Below the pieces are notes generated by a model. It had not been told where the DNA came from and did no database searches. It saw only the letters and a program-made list of their open reading frames with translations. This document shows, one piece after another, positions 1 through 11,705 of a DNA stretch of 64,000 bases. Every line of letters begins with the position of its first letter. Position 1 is the first letter of the stretch. Origin of the DNA: Cephalopachus bancanus (Eukaryota > Chordata > Mammalia > Primates > Tarsiidae); the NCBI GenBank assembly GCA_027257055.1, contig JAPVLO010000056.1, positions 5,084,001 through 5,148,000 of the forward strand. The letters are read 5' to 3'. The translations under genes and the position numbers were made by a program.

Positions 1-127
1 AGCTACTTGGAAGGTTGAGGCAGAAGGATCGCCGGAGCCCAGAAGGTCAATGCTAGGGTGTCCAGGAGCGTGCCACTGCACTCCAGGCAGGGCGACGGAG
101 TGAGACTCCGATATAAAAAAAAAAAAG
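1..127 (+). repeat. Alu SINE, right arm, cut by window edge
   Basis: The sequence begins inside an Alu right arm (AGCTACTTGGAAGG, then GCCACTGCACTCCAGG and GAGTGAGACTCC) and ends in a run of A at about 116-127. The left arm lies outside the window. It has the same ATCGCCGGAGCCCAG block as the other preserved Alus in the window. Confidence 0.93.
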
Positions 128-697
128 GTATTCCTGGAAAGAATTAGTTTGGAAAATGCTACAGTGGTCAAGCTAACTGGGTGTCTTGTTTTTAAATTAT
201 TTTTTTAGAAATGGAGTTTCTTCTCACCTCAGCCTTCCAAGTAACTGGAACTACAAATGTGCCCCACTGTACCCCTCTTGGTGTCTTTATAGCAATACCT
301 TTGTTAAGACTTTAACATGTAAACATGCACTATGTCTCTCCCAAGTTGGGGGGGCATATGGAATGTACCGTTTCCCAAATGGACTTAACTAAAGAATTCA
401 TTTTTCAAGGAGCATCTCATTTTGCTACAGTTTTAGGTACAAAAATTGGAAAATGCTGCTATAAACACATAGCCAAGACTGTCAAGCATTAAGAGCAGTA
501 CCACAAAACAGGCTTGAAAACTTCTGTTAATCCTCCCATCAATCCATGAGTCCATTTAACAAATTAAAAGAACAACAGTTCTGTGTTTGGCAGTGACCAC
601 GTGCTGAATGGTGGGAAAAATGTCAAGCAAGACTGATACATTCCCTACCCTTTCAGAGCTCTTGTGGACCTACTGGGGAGAGGGAGAAGTTGCCCAG
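128..697. other. Unassigned AT-rich DNA with a possible Alu scrap
   Basis: I see no gene here. Positions 228-275 resemble part of an antisense Alu right arm (CAGCCTTCCAAGTAACTGG). The rest has no repeat I recognise. Confidence 0.5.
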
Positions 698-987
698 CAA
701 ATTTAACACAGTGACAAGTAAAAAGATGGAGAGAGTGGGTGCCATGATACCAGGGGCAGGGACTCCTTGCCCAACCTGGTAGGTCAAGGAAAATTTCCTG
801 GGGGAATTAACATCTAAACTGAGACCCAAAAGAGGAATTACAATCATGCAACACATAAGTATTTGCAACACACTTACCCACCCATCACCATATTGCCTTC
901 TAAGAGGCAACCTTCCTAGACAGACGCAATGAAAGTGCTAACATTTATTAAGTCATCATTACCACCTAATGAGCCCCTCAGGTCGGG
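698..987 (-). repeat. Left arm of an inverted duplication
   Basis: This segment is the reverse complement of 1575-1860 at about 93-94% identity by eye, with roughly 18 substitutions and two small gaps. The arm carries antisense L2-like sequence and stops inside an antisense MIR that continues to about 1190. The 587-bp spacer is 988-1574. The similar open frames on opposite strands in the two arms follow from the duplication and are not evidence of a gene. Confidence 0.93.
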
Positions 988-1190
988 CACTGTGCTAGGC
1001 ATTTTACAAGTTTATTGCATTTAATCTTCACAATAGTGAGTAATATCTCCAGTTTACAGATGAGAAGTTCAGGCTTAGGGGTGTTAAGTGGCTTTCCCAA
1101 AGCTGCATATGCAGTAAATACAAAGCCAGGACTTAATTCAGATCTGCCTGCTTCCAAACCCTTTTATACAGTGGTCCTCCACTGCTGGGC
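935..1190 (-). repeat. MIR SINE, antisense
   Basis: MIR landmarks appear in order on the complement: GGGCACTGTGCTAGGCATTTTAC, then a TTTACAGATGAGAAG-like block, then AGTGGCTTTCCCAAAGC. The inverted-duplication breakpoint at 987 lies within it. Confidence 0.75.
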
Positions 1191-1574
1191 CTGGATAGTA
1201 GCTGGTCCATGAGTCTTCATTAGACTGAGAAATGTGAAAAAGCAGAATGTCATGAATTCCTCCTTAAGCTGATTTTTTCTTAGGTGATTTATGTCATCCT
1301 GAAAAGTCCCCTTTCCAACTATTTGATGTAGAAAGTCCTGTGGATTTTTTTTTTATATATATTACTTGTCGGAGAATACTTTATTTTGAGTTACTTCCTG
1401 GCAAAATAAGAACTCTCTAAGCCTATCAGTCTCCAAAGTCTCTTTGGAAGTGTTACCATCTATGAAATCTAAAAATCTTGAAAGTACTCTATATGCAATG
1501 CTATAGAACATACCCAATCTAAAAGTGAAAGGCATGTGAGCCAGCATGTTGCTTTGAGGTCTGTTGGTGAGTTG

Positions 1575-1860
1575 CCTGACCTGAGGGGCTCATTAGGTGG
1601 TAATGACGACTTAATAAATGTTAGCACTTGCGTCTGTCTAGGAAAGTTGCCTATGAGAAGGTAATATGGTGATGGGTGGGCAAGTGTGTTGCAAACGCTT
1701 GTGTGTTGCATGATTGTAATTCCTCTTTTGGGTCTCAGCTTAGATGTTAATTCCCCCAGGAAATTTTCCTTGACCTACCAGGTTGGGCAAGAAGTCCCTG
1801 CCCCTGGTATCATGGCACCTGCCCTCTCCATGTTTTCACTTGTCACTGCGTTAAAATTTG
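1575..1860 (+). repeat. Right arm of an inverted duplication
   Basis: Inverted copy of 698-987, missing five bases near 1625 relative to the left arm. The MIR flank present beside the left arm is absent here, so this arm looks like the inserted copy and the left arm the source. That polarity is an inference. Inverse-oriented copies this close could pair in a transcript. Confidence 0.93.
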
Positions 1861-2585
1861 ATGAGTTAAATTGGATGAGTTGCTAAATTCCATGGGTTCC
1901 AGCAGCCATAAATGGAGATAAAATAAGATCATGTTGACGTCTCCCAGAATGCATACACACACCGCCAGTGGCACTCAGGATTGTTTTAGCTGGTTTGTAA
2001 ATACTCTTTTTCTAATGGTTAACTATTTATTTTAACCTGCGTTAGAAAAAATATAACTAGCATCAGACTTTAATTTTTATGAACTTTTTGCTTAGAAAAT
2101 GAGAACATTTTAAAAAGAAAAATAATGTGTGCATTCAGAATTAAGAAAAATATTTCATGACTAATAAATACTATAGGTAGTACTTGGATATGGATAATTG
2201 TGAAGATGGTGCATGATCTACTAAGATTTCTGAAATAATAAGATAATATGTATGAAAACGCCTCAAGCAAAGAAGAATCCCAGTAAATGCTTTCTTCCTT
2301 CCTGATTCACATGGTGAGCAAGTGGCAGAGCTCAGAACTAAACTTCATAGCACCAGACTCCCAGTCCAGTGCTCCTCCCAGGATACCCTTAACTTATTTG
2401 CCTCCTGTCTGCCAACCTCACACTGCATCCTTCCTTTCTTCATCCACCCCTCAGGAAAGGTGCAGCAAGTACAGGTATTTCAGAAGTAACTGGGGCTCCC
2501 AAAGATGTTCTGATTAATATCAATAATAAGCAGTGTTTGCCTAGGGGAGCAGACAGTATTAGAGTTTGGAAAACTAGAATGATCC
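1861..2585. other. No gene or recognised repeat
   Basis: AT-rich sequence, especially 1980-2270. Frames here are short and unsupported by any family match or splice structure. Confidence 0.5.
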
Positions 2586-2589
2586 CTCT

Positions 2590-2700
2590 CAAACCCTCCT
2601 TTCACAGATGAGGAAGTCAAGACTCAAGAGAGGGGAAGTGCCTTTCATAGCCAGAGAGCTCACTGCTGATCAAACTCAATGAAACAGGATGAGAATTCAT
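2590..2700 (-). repeat. MIR fragment, antisense
   Basis: The TTTCACAGATGAGGAAGTCAAG core with following low-similarity sequence fits the central MIR block on the complement. Confidence 0.55.
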
Positions 2701-2904
2701 ATAAAACAGGCAGATGGAAAATCTCACGTGTTTAAAAAAAACAAAACAAAACTGTTTCCTCCAGACTTCCTGCTTTCCAGAAAAGTAGCAGGGAAGTACC
2801 ACAAAAGGACTTTTACTTCCCAAAATTTAAAAATTCGCTTTATACTGTGCCGGGCAAGAAAACATTGTAAATGAACACTGAAAAGAAGAGATCCTGGTTG
2901 TATT

Positions 2905-3300
2905 TGTTGTTTGTTTGTTTGTTTGTTTGTTTTAAATATACACAGTATAACATTTGCCCTCTTAATTATTTCTTAAGTGTACAGTTTGGTGATATCAAGT
3001 TCATTTCTATTACAGTGCAACTACCACCACCATCCATCTCCAGAACTCTGCATCTTGCAGAGCTGAAACTCTATACCCATTAAACAGTAACTCTGCATTG
3101 CCCCCTCCCCCAGCCCCTGGCAACCACTGTTCTACTTTCTGTATCCATGAATTTACTACTCTAGGTACCTTACATAAATGGAATCATACAGTATTTGTCT
3201 TTTGGTAACTGGCTTATTGCAATTAGCATTTAGCATAATGTTCTCAAGTTTTATCCATGTTGTAGCATGTGTCAGAATTTCCTTCCTTCCTGGTTATATT
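2905..3300 (-). repeat. L1MB/L1MC-type LINE-1 3' end, antisense
   Basis: Following a GTTT simple repeat (2907-2935), the + strand reads the antisense of an old L1 3' region: AAATATACACAGTATAACATTTG, CACCACCATCCATCTCCAGAAC, CCCAGCCCCTGGCAACCAC, TGGAATCATACAGTATTTG and ATCCATGTTGTAGCATGTG in order. No coding capacity remains. Confidence 0.88.
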
Positions 3301-3639
3301 CTTAATACAGCATAGCCTGTTCTGTGTTCTGCTGATTATAACCATCATCACTGTGAAGACTTTGGCATGCCTCGCGTTTTAGTGACTTCTTTCCAGAGAG
3401 GGAACTAGACAGCCCAGTTGTGGATGATAGCAGCAATGGGAAGCCGTTTTTGAGAAGAACTCACACTCTCTTCTTCCGGTCTTTTGCAAGTAGGTGACAC
3501 AGGAGACAAACAGAATTGCATGCCATGCCCCACCACCTCCCCCTGCCCCAATTTCCTTCATTCCTTCTGCCCAAGTCTTCAGTCAGTCACAGAGAGGCAA
3601 TGGGGGTTGAAAGTTTAAAAAAGCCAGTTTTCAAGTAAG

Positions 3640-3760
3640 ACAGTTTTGGATTCTAGTCCAACCTTTTATGATTAGTAAATATGTGAACTTGGATGTGTGA
3701 AGGAGTTCTCTGAGACTCCGTTCTATAGTGTGTCAATGGAGAGAATAAAACCTGTATCCA
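3640..3760 (+). repeat. MIR fragment, sense
   Basis: Diverged MIR core: TTTTGGATTCTAGTCCAACC through TGTGAACTTGG and CTCTGAGACTCCGTTCTATAG, ending in an AATAAAACCTG block. Confidence 0.5.
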
Positions 3761-3779
3761 AAAAGCCTACTTTTTTTTC

Positions 3780-6040
3780 CTTCTGAGTGGTGAGATATAT
3801 TCTATCCTTTTTAAAATTTAAACATAGTTTTTAAAATAATAATGATACTATTATACTTATGCCACTGAGTTGTTTGGAAATGTGATGTGATGTATGACAT
3901 TTTGGCCACTCTCAGATGTCTTGTTCCAGCCCAAGGATTTTTAGGGAACCCCATGGCACTTGAAAGGAGAGAAAACTAATGTATTGATAAGATTCTGCAT
4001 GTGGGATGTATTAGTTTTATCAAAATCATTGAATAGAACTCTCTTAGGGTACTTGGCTATCCATATCATCACCAACATCTGTCTCCCAGCTCATCAGAAC
4101 CATTCCAAATTCCACTTTCCACCCCTTGATCAGTGCCCAGGATAGAGCCCAGAAAATTACAGATGCATCCTCCCCCCAAAGTCAGTATTTCTTTAATGCA
4201 TTGGGAATCAATCCAGATCTGCCTGCATTTGTTTGACCACTAATACATTCCCCCATATCTTACGACACTCCCTTTACGCTTCAAATCCCCCACAGCCTCA
4301 TGGTAAAACGACCATTCATCTGATCTCTCAACTGTGGCGAAGAAAGAAGCCCCCGTGTAGACTAATTTCAGCTCCTCTCTGAAGTAGGGCATCTCTTTTG
4401 CTGACCACTTGGGAATTTTTCCCTCCTGCCTCTAACCCCTTCTCCTTTCTTTTGATAAACAGGACAGCTGTCCCCAAAGGGATGAATCCATTACCTTTCA
4501 CCAGAGTTGAGTTCATTTTCCACTACATGTTTCTGTTTAAAGAGAAAGCCTTTTAAAAGGGTTGAGCATACATTGAGCGTGTGTACTTAATTTTTAATAT
4601 GTGTATGCCCACAGCCAAGAGTCCAGAGAAGCCTTAAATAATAATGATACTGAATTGTACATGTCGTATGTTTTATGTGGCACTGATTCCTAAATATACT
4701 CTTAGCAGCCAGGTATTATTTAATACATCCCCATTAATCAAGCTGCCAAATCTAAATGGAAACCATGTTTAAATATATTTAATAAGATTATAGCTTTTGG
4801 TTGACTATGAAACTAACATAGTTACATTTTTTCTTCCAGCCAGCCCTCATTCACTGTCTTATATTTTTACGCTGAAAGCTAGTTCTTTTATAAAGCCAAA
4901 CTTGATTATAAAACTAGTTATACCACAAACTTTTAGCATCATGGGTTTTAACTGAGTCCCTAAATGTTCATGTTTTAGAGGGAACAATGCTGAGATTTTT
5001 TTTTTTTTTCCTGGCTAAGAAATGAGATGTCTTTTCTTCTTGAGGTGAGCCCTTGAATTAAAAAGGAAATTAATAATTGTCTTAGAGATACTAAATTGTT
5101 TGTAGCTTCTGTAGCTTCTGTAATAAATGGTGTCTGCCTTTTGAGAGGTTATTGCTTTTAGTATTTTGTACTAAATGTTCTGGTTTTTTTCTTTCCTTTT
5201 TTTTTTTTTTTTTTTTTGGATGTGTTAGGTTTTTGAGTTTTGCAATAGTGACACCTAGGGGCTCTAAGGGAACACTTGTAGGCTGCTAAAATGTCCTGTC
5301 TCCTTTTCAAAAGCAGTCCTCTGTTCTTCCAGATGGGAGGACACAATGTTTGTTGGTCACTGGGGCTGAAGGAGAGAGAAGGCAAATGGTACACTGGGTG
5401 AGACAGGTTGCCGGTTCTACCTACCGGGCTTCTGATGTGCAAACAGAAAAGGGAGGTAAATAAAAAGTCTTTTTTAACTTGGAGTAACATATACTGTTTG
5501 GCAAATTTTTTAAGTTACTGATAAAATATCGGGGTATTTATTGAACATGTTTATGCATGTTCTTATTTGAAGCTGTTTGCTCGCTGTTCTCACCTTTGTG
5601 ACAGGCCTTTCCCGCAGTGATTGCGGAGAAATGATTATTGCAGGTGGTGCTTGAACCTGCTGCCCTACAGTCTTGCTCCTCACATGTCCAGGATTTTTTC
5701 TCTTTTCTTTATTCACCGTTCTCTATCCATAATTGCCCTTATAAAGCTGTACTTCAGACTTTTAGTCTATTTGTTCTCTCCACTGATACATCGTTACCAC
5801 GTCTTCTGGTTTCTCAGAACTCTTACATGTTTCTCTAAGTTTACATGTCTTGAAACTTCTAAATTTGGGGTTATAAAACAATCATAAGTATGTCTGTTAC
5901 AAACACATTAAGATTATTTTATTATATCAGCACTAATAAACAATTCTAGTAAAACTGTTTTTGTACTACATTAAGTTCAAAATAGTGGGTACATGTTTAA
6001 CTTTGTGCCTTGTAGAATTTCTAAGCTTTATTGTTCTTTA
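3780..6040. other. Long stretch without gene or clear repeat
   Basis: Mostly unique-looking AT-rich DNA with a poly-T run at about 5195-5218. The 110-codon antisense frame over 5158-5490 reads a lysine run from the poly-T and has no family match, so I do not call it a gene. Parts of 4600-5150 may be slowly evolving, but that needs an alignment. Confidence 0.5.
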
Positions 6041-6046
6041 TTTTCT

Positions 6047-6337
6047 TTTTTTTTTTGAGCCGGAGTCTCACTCTGTTGCCTAGGCTGGAATACAGTGGCA
6101 CGCTCACAGCCACCACAGCCTCGACCTGCTGGGCTCCGGCGATCCTTCCGCCTCAGCCCTCTAGGTAGTTGGAACCACAGGCACACACCACCTTGCCTGG
6201 CTGATTTTTTGATTTATTGTAGAGACAAGGTCTCACCATGTTGCTCAGGCTGATCTCGAACTCCTGAGCTCAGGCAATTCTCTTGCCTCTGCCTCCCAAA
6301 GTGCTGGGATCACAGGTGTAAGCCACTGCACCCAGCC
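6047..6337 (-). repeat. Alu SINE, dimeric, antisense
   Basis: Full dimer read as poly-T, CCGGAGTCTCACTCTG, CTCGACCTGCTGGGCTCCGG, a TTTATTGTAGAGACAAGG linker, and CCCAAAGTGCTGGGATCACAGG, ending in CACCCAGCC. Moderately diverged, with a few CpGs left. Confidence 0.96.
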
Positions 6338-6459
6338 CTAAACTCTATTTTTAAAAGAATAAATAAATATAGTGCACATCAATGCATATAATTCTTGTAG
6401 ACAGGTATTAAGGATCTGTCATATCTCTCTGTAGATGATGATGATGAAGAAGATGGGTA

Positions 6460-6560
6460 ACAATTATTGATGCTTTTTATATGCCAAACACTGTTCTAAT
6501 CATTTTACACACATTAACTCAATCATTATACCGAGAGACAAGAACTATTATTACCCTTAT
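6460..6560 (-). repeat. MIR fragment, antisense
   Basis: ATTATTGATGCTTTTTATATGCCAAACACTGTTCTAATC followed by a TTTTACACACATTAACTC block matches the 3' half of MIR on the complement. Confidence 0.65.
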
Positions 6561-6699
6561 TTTTTTTTACACATCTTCACAGAATGCTTATGCATTCCAA
6601 AAGGGACACTCCAACAAGGCAGTGCATGAGCTTATCACAGGTAGTATGTAATGAAAGTTAACATTACTCTTGGATTCAGCATCACTTTTCTTAGCCCCG

Positions 6700-7330
6700 C
6701 TTGCCAGCCCTCCCTCTGGACTTTATGCATCTCCTTTACCCGCTGATACCTGTCTCCTTTCCTTCCTGAGGGAGGACCTAAAAGAAGCCCCGGAATTATT
6801 TTATGGAGGGTGGGCCCCTTGTGGTATAGATTTCCCCTGCTAGGTAAGTGTTCTAGGATCCCACCGGTATCAGTGTACTAGCTAGCATTGTTGTGAGAGG
6901 CTGTGTTCGTCTTCAGTGAATTTTTCTTGGAGATTCTTTTTTTTTTTTTGTCCGTTTCATGATGGGTGATTGACAAGCACATCTGCCCACACTGGGCTGA
7001 GTATTCAGCACTTTTTGACCAAAAAACAGCATGAACCCCATGCCCCATCTTTCCTATTCACCTTGTCTCGCCCAAGTGACTTGTTTTTTGTTTCTCCGGA
7101 GTTCTCAGAGGGAAACATTGCCAAATGGAAAGGTGAAACAGAAAACGGCAGAAACACTAAAAGGCATCAAAACTGACAAGTTCAAAACAGTTTTGGGCAG
7201 TGGAAAAAGCATCTCAATATGTGTAGTGCATCCAATGGAGAGAACTTTGAAGGGACTGAAGTTTAAACATGTAAAAATAAATACACATTTTTTTATAAAT
7301 AAATTCTGGGGTTTTTGGGGGGGTCTCCCC
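6700..7330. other. No gene or clear repeat
   Basis: Unique-looking sequence with a short poly-T (6938-6949). The overlapping short frames at 6970-7342 disagree in frame and strand and have no family signature. Confidence 0.45.
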
Positions 7331-7339
7331 TCATATGTC

Positions 7340-7620
7340 TGATGAAATAGCAACACCTGCCCTCACAGAACTTGTGTTCCAGTTGGGACAGTCTAAGAAA
7401 AAAAATCACAACAAATAATATTATTTCATGAAGTGTTATGAAAGAAAGCAAAGCTATGTCAGGGAACAAGGATACACTGGGTAGCCTGGGTGTGAAGGGC
7501 TGGCCATGTGAGCAGTGGGGAGAGGCCCTTCCGTGGAAGGTGTGTTTGGGATGAGCTCCGAATGGCGGGAAGGAAAGCAAGTACATAAGGCCCTGAGGTG
7601 GGAGTGAATTAAATGTGAGG
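7340..7620 (-). repeat. L2 LINE fragment, antisense
   Basis: Order of landmarks (CTGCCCTCACAGAACTTGTGTTCCAG, an ACAAATAATATTATTTC stretch, GAAGTGTTATGAAAG, then AAGGCCCTGAGGTGGGAG) matches the 3' part of L2 read backwards. The 192-codon antisense frame over 7293-7871 partly reads this L2 and is rejected as a gene. Confidence 0.65.
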
Positions 7621-8104
7621 AAAAGCAGAAATAACAGGGAGGCTGGAATTTGTTGAGTCAGGGGAGTTCTGTGGGTCTCCCCTCTCTTTCCCTTCTTGGC
7701 TCCCTGACACCCCGTGTTCTCTGTCTCAGACTCTGGTTTCACTGAATTCAAAGAAATGGTTTGGAATGGCAAAATCCCCAGGCGTCCTCTAGTGGGAAGT
7801 GTTGGGGGAAAGAGACACAGGCAAGAGAGTTGGCCAAGAAAGGTTGTACCCTGAGGACCCTGCACACACACTCAGAGCCCCACAAGTTTCTATTTCTTAA
7901 AATCAGGTGAAGATGAGCAGAGGACAGAAGTGGGATCCCAGCACAGCGATTCCTTCCCAGGGGCCCCAATGCACAGAACAGACCTTGGGTACCATCCTTC
8001 TCACATGTGTGGTGACCCTCCTTTATGAGTCTGGCTCCCCACTAGACTAGAAGCTGACTGAGAACAGAGCTTATATCATAATCATTCTGCAGTTGTTCTT
8101 TCTT

Positions 8105-8330
8105 GCGTTCGTTTCTTCAGATGGTACTTCCTGAGTGCCGCCTGTGTGCCAGCCCATCTCTCTGTACACAGAGAGACACAGCCCTTACTCTCAAGTTTTT
8201 CATCATAGTACAGAGAATGAATACTACAAAATGGGCAACTGTAATACAGTGTGCTCTGTTCCCAGCCTGGGGGAGTCAGATAGAACGTTCCAAAGAAAGT
8301 GACAGCTGAGTCAGGATTTGGAAGTGTAAA
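8105..8330 (-). repeat. L2 LINE fragment, antisense
   Basis: TTCCTGAGTGCCGCCTGTGTGCCAG, then a CCCTTACTCTCAAG block and TAATACAGTGTGCTC, fits diverged L2 3' sequence on the complement. Confidence 0.5.
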
Positions 8331-8340
8331 TAAACAAAGG

Positions 8341-8398
8341 TGAGTGTGTGGGTGTTTGGGAGAGGGGCATGCGTGTGTATGTGTGTGTGTGTGTGCAC
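8341..8398. repeat. (TG)n-rich simple repeat
   Basis: Imperfect TG/GTGTAT run ending in a continuous TG stretch at about 8380-8395. Confidence 0.85.
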
Positions 8399-8929
8399 TA
8401 AGGGGCTGAGATGGGGAAAGGCTCTGCAGAATTTTAAACCTTTGGAACAAAGGGCTCATGAACTCAGATGTGAACTTCATCATGTGCTAGATAGAAATGT
8501 GAATGAAGATGTGAGTGAATGAATGATTTTTTTCCCCACACACATGTTGCAGGGGCAGCTCATGAGATGGAGGTATAAAGCCATAAGGTATTTTGCTAAT
8601 TTCCACTGAGAAATTGCTATCTCAAATTCTCATTATTTCCTATAGGCAGACTCTTACGAATACACTTATCGTGATCGAAAGTTTGCTTGCCAAGTAGCTT
8701 GTTCAGTCTACTTAAATAAGTAGATTTACTGGGAGAGCAGGCTAAGCATTCATCTTATTCTAGGGATGGCTTTATCAGTGAAACTGGAGATACCCTGAGT
8801 CCAATGGCCAATATTTCTATTTTTCCTGAACATTGTTCGAATGGGAACTATGAATAAAGAAATGAATTTAAAAAATAAGTCATAACGTCTAGGCTGTTAG
8901 ACGTTATGGAAGAGAGAGAGAGGCTGTGA

Positions 8930-9080
8930 GTGTGGTCTTGAAACCAGAGTCAGAGAGATGGCATGGGAATTAGGAATTTGGGTTCCAATCTTTGTTGTAC
9001 CACTTACTTGTGGTGTGGCATTGGGCAGGTAGCCATCTTTGAACCTGTCCACTGGAAGTATTCTAGGAAATGCATAAGGC
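8930..9080 (+). repeat. MIR fragment, sense
   Basis: MIR 5' to core order: ACCAGAGTCAGAGAGATGGC, GGGTTCCAATCTTTG, CCACTTACTTGTGGTGTGGC, TTGGGCAGGTAGCC. Confidence 0.6.
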
Positions 9081-9454
9081 TCCTGCCAATTCTGGAATGT
9101 TGTGTTCATGTTAGTTCTACCTGCTGAGGAGGGAGCGGGATTGTAAGTGTATGGGCACCAGCAGGGCAACTTCCTTATCCTCCCTCAATGGCAGCCCTGT
9201 CCTGGGGTACTTGCTCCTCCAGAGCTCCTTGAGAAGTTGTCCTCATCTGCCATCCTTTGGGGAGGGGCCTGGTTGTCCACCACTTGTGTTCCTGCAGACC
9301 CATCGATGACCACACTCCTGGTGTTCTCCCTCCCCTTGTGTTTTATCCAAAAGTGACCTAATAAGTTGGCTATTCCTGATGTAACCTTTCCTTAAATTCC
9401 ATGTAAGGTGCCTTTAGTCAGCCTATTTTCCCTCTAGAGCCTTTCCACAAGTGT

Positions 9455-9655
9455 CCAGGTGCCAGCTCCTCCACTAACGACCCGTGTGGCCATGGTCAGG
9501 TTTCTTAAGCAGCTGCCTCTGTTTCTTCCCCTATTAAATGTAGATAACATTTATTTCTACCCCAGGGGTTATCCGTAAGAATTAATGAAATAATTCATGT
9601 AAAGCAGTTAGAACAGTGCCTAGTACATGATAACTACAAAGAATGTTAGTGGTTG
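9455..9655 (+). repeat. MIR SINE, sense
   Basis: CTCCTCCACTAACGACCCGTGTGGCC through a CTCTGTTTCTTCCCCTATTAAATG core to AGTTAGAACAGTGCCTAGTACATG. Most of the element is present. Confidence 0.8.
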
Positions 9656-9789
9656 TTTGTCATGATTGTTTCTGCAGCTCTTCACTGCTGCCTTTCATTC
9701 TCCAGTACTTTCTGCCCAGTTCTCAGGCAAGCACTAGGAACAGGGAGGTACGCAGGACACCATCTCTGTTCTGAGGAATCCTGTCCGTT

Positions 9790-10010
9790 TCCATTTGCTG
9801 AGTGCCTTCTAAGTGGCAGGCAATTGTCTAGATTACCTCACTGAATCCCCACCACAATCCACTGCAAGACTCATTCTTCCCATTTCAGTCATGTGACATT
9901 CCAGCAGTAAAGGGCACAATCAGTAAAGGGCAAAGTTGGAATTGGAGTTCTTGTCTCACAGACTCCAAATCTAGTGCTCTTTCCACCACATCTCCCAGCT
10001 TCCACAAGGC
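9790..10010 (-). repeat. MIR SINE, antisense
   Basis: TTTGCTGAGTGCCTTCTAAGTGGCAGGC through the CCCATTTCAG core to ACTCCAAATCTAGTGCTC and TTTCCACCACATC on the complement. Confidence 0.75.
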
Positions 10011-10740
10011 TGCCATTGCACGGTTTTGAAAGGGAAAAGAAGCAACCGCACAAGATGGGAGTTGAGTGAGCATAATGGGAAATAAATTCTCCTTCCCGAG
10101 GCATCTACTTCCAGCTTTCAGAAGGGTGGGAAGGCTAGGCTTGTGAGTCCAGCTCCCAGCAGTCCTTGCTTTGGCCCATCTGAAAAGGATCTGTCTTTAA
10201 AAGCAAGGAGCCAGAAAAAATAATTCATACTAAAAACAAACTCTGTCATGAGTCATTTGACTCTGCTTTCCCCTGAGCACATAGTTTATGTCTTGGGCGA
10301 GCTAAGGCTAAAGGAACATCTGATAAGTTTTAGGCTAAGAGAGCCATTATTTAGGGAGTTTCACGTTCAATGTGCGCCCATTGCACCCTGTGGCTTAAAT
10401 CAAGATCTGTGCTTATAGGACCTGACAGTTTGTTATTTTTGTTGTAGTTGTATTGGAGTGTGATTGTGTACGTGTTTCATCAAGATGATGAGAATCGCTT
10501 TGGTTCATGATTCAAAAGTTCTCAGGACATCAAACTAACCTATGCAGTAGTCATTCTGAGCATGAGACAGGAGTGTGTATACGTGCACACATGTTCAAAG
10601 GTGTGAGCACCTATGAAGCAAGACCGAATGAGGGAAGGGCGGCTTCCAGCTGAGTGGCTAACCATTCCCATCAACAGAGGAGAGGGCCCAGCCCTGGCTC
10701 AGAGCACATAGGCCTGGGATTTCTGCATTTAACCTTTATT
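10010..10740. other. No gene; possible conserved non-coding stretch
   Basis: No repeat landmarks over 10,190-10,450. An AP-1-type TGAGTCA lies at 10,249-10,255 and a GATA-type TGATAAG near 10,322. Short motifs like these are common by chance, so regulatory function is only a possibility. Confidence 0.3.
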
Positions 10741-10785
10741 TTTTAATTGGAGTCTCACTCTGTCACCCAGGCTGGAGAGCAGTGA
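10741..10785 (-). repeat. Short Alu 3'-end fragment, antisense
   Basis: GGAGTCTCACTCTGTCACCCAGGCTGGAG is the reverse of an Alu right-arm end. It stops abruptly where an L1 tail begins at about 10,786. Confidence 0.8.
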
Positions 10786-10870
10786 ACATTTTTAAATTAT
10801 TATTTTAAGATGTGGGGTACAATTCAGGGTAAGGTACATAAGTTGTCATTGTACAGGTGTTGCTAGCTGT
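10786..10870 (-). mobile_element. L1 3' tail, same family as 11,757-11,985
   Basis: Antisense of a tail ending GAATTGTACCCCACATCTTAAAATAATAA, beginning with an AT-rich poly-A remnant. It is strongly 5'-truncated. The same signature recurs at 11,757-11,985, 48,423-49,143 and 62,779-62,946. Confidence 0.75.
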
Positions 10871-11218
10871 CATCAAAATGTCCTCCCGAAATTTCTGAAT
10901 CCTGGGTGAATAGTAGATAACTCAGAGGATAAGGCAAGTTGCTCTGTCTCTGTTGTCAACTTGCTTTTCTTCAGATTACTGACAAGTGACAGGAATACAC
11001 TTACATTATAAAAATATGAATATAGGAATATAAAGGGGAAAGGCATAAATCTCTCCTGATTTCACCCTCATAATCATCACTATTATAATACATTTTGTAT
11101 GTCTTTCTTACATTTTTAATGTATTCACAGACATACACATATATATGTGCACACACATATACACACATATATACAAGATCATATAGTAGAGATTGTATAA
11201 TAGAATACCTTTTTAAGT

Positions 11219-11502
11219 TTATTTTTTATTTTGAGTCAGGATCTTACTCTGTCACCCAGGCTAGAGTGCAGTGGCATGATCACCGCAGCCTTGTCCTCCT
11301 GGGCTCAGGCAGTCCTCCCCCTTCAGCCTCCCAAGTATTTGGGACCACAGGCACACACAACCACACCTGGCTAATTTTTTGAATTTTTGTAGAGACAGGG
11401 TCTCACTACGTTGCCCAGGCTGTTCTGGAGCTTCTGGGCTCAAGCAATCATTCTGGCCTCCCAAAGTGCTGAGATTACAGACATGAGACACCACGCCCAG
11501 CC
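11219..11502 (-). repeat. Alu SINE, dimeric, antisense (older type)
   Basis: TTTTGAGTCAGGATCTTACTCTGTCACCCAGGC to CACCACGCCCAGCC, with the linker CTAATTTTTTGAATTTTTGTAGAGACAGGG. It lacks the window's young-Alu linker and resembles AluJ. Confidence 0.95.
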
Positions 11503-11700
11503 TACTATACTATTTATGAAGTAAAGCATGAAAAAGTGGTGAATTTTTTGTTTTTGTCTACAAGATAGTTTGGAGTATGTTCATATATATAAAGCTGCCC
11601 CATGTCTATTACATACTGACAGTAATTCCAGAGTATGCAAAACAAACAAACAAAAACACTCTTTAACCAATGTCCTATTGATAGACCTTTAGGTAGATTC

Positions 11701-11705
<5 letters not shown>

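Noticed and set aside
653..1886. Similar short frames at 653-910 (-) and 1686-1886 (+), resembling a duplicated gene
   Set aside because: Explained by the inverted duplication of non-coding L2/MIR sequence.
5158..5490. 110-codon antisense frame with a basic C-terminus
   Set aside because: The lysine run comes from a poly-T tract and no family match is apparent.
7293..7871. 192-codon antisense open frame, the longest in the window
   Set aside because: It overlaps antisense L2 sequence and has no domain, conserved motif or splice context. Leu/Pro/Ser-rich composition fits chance translation.
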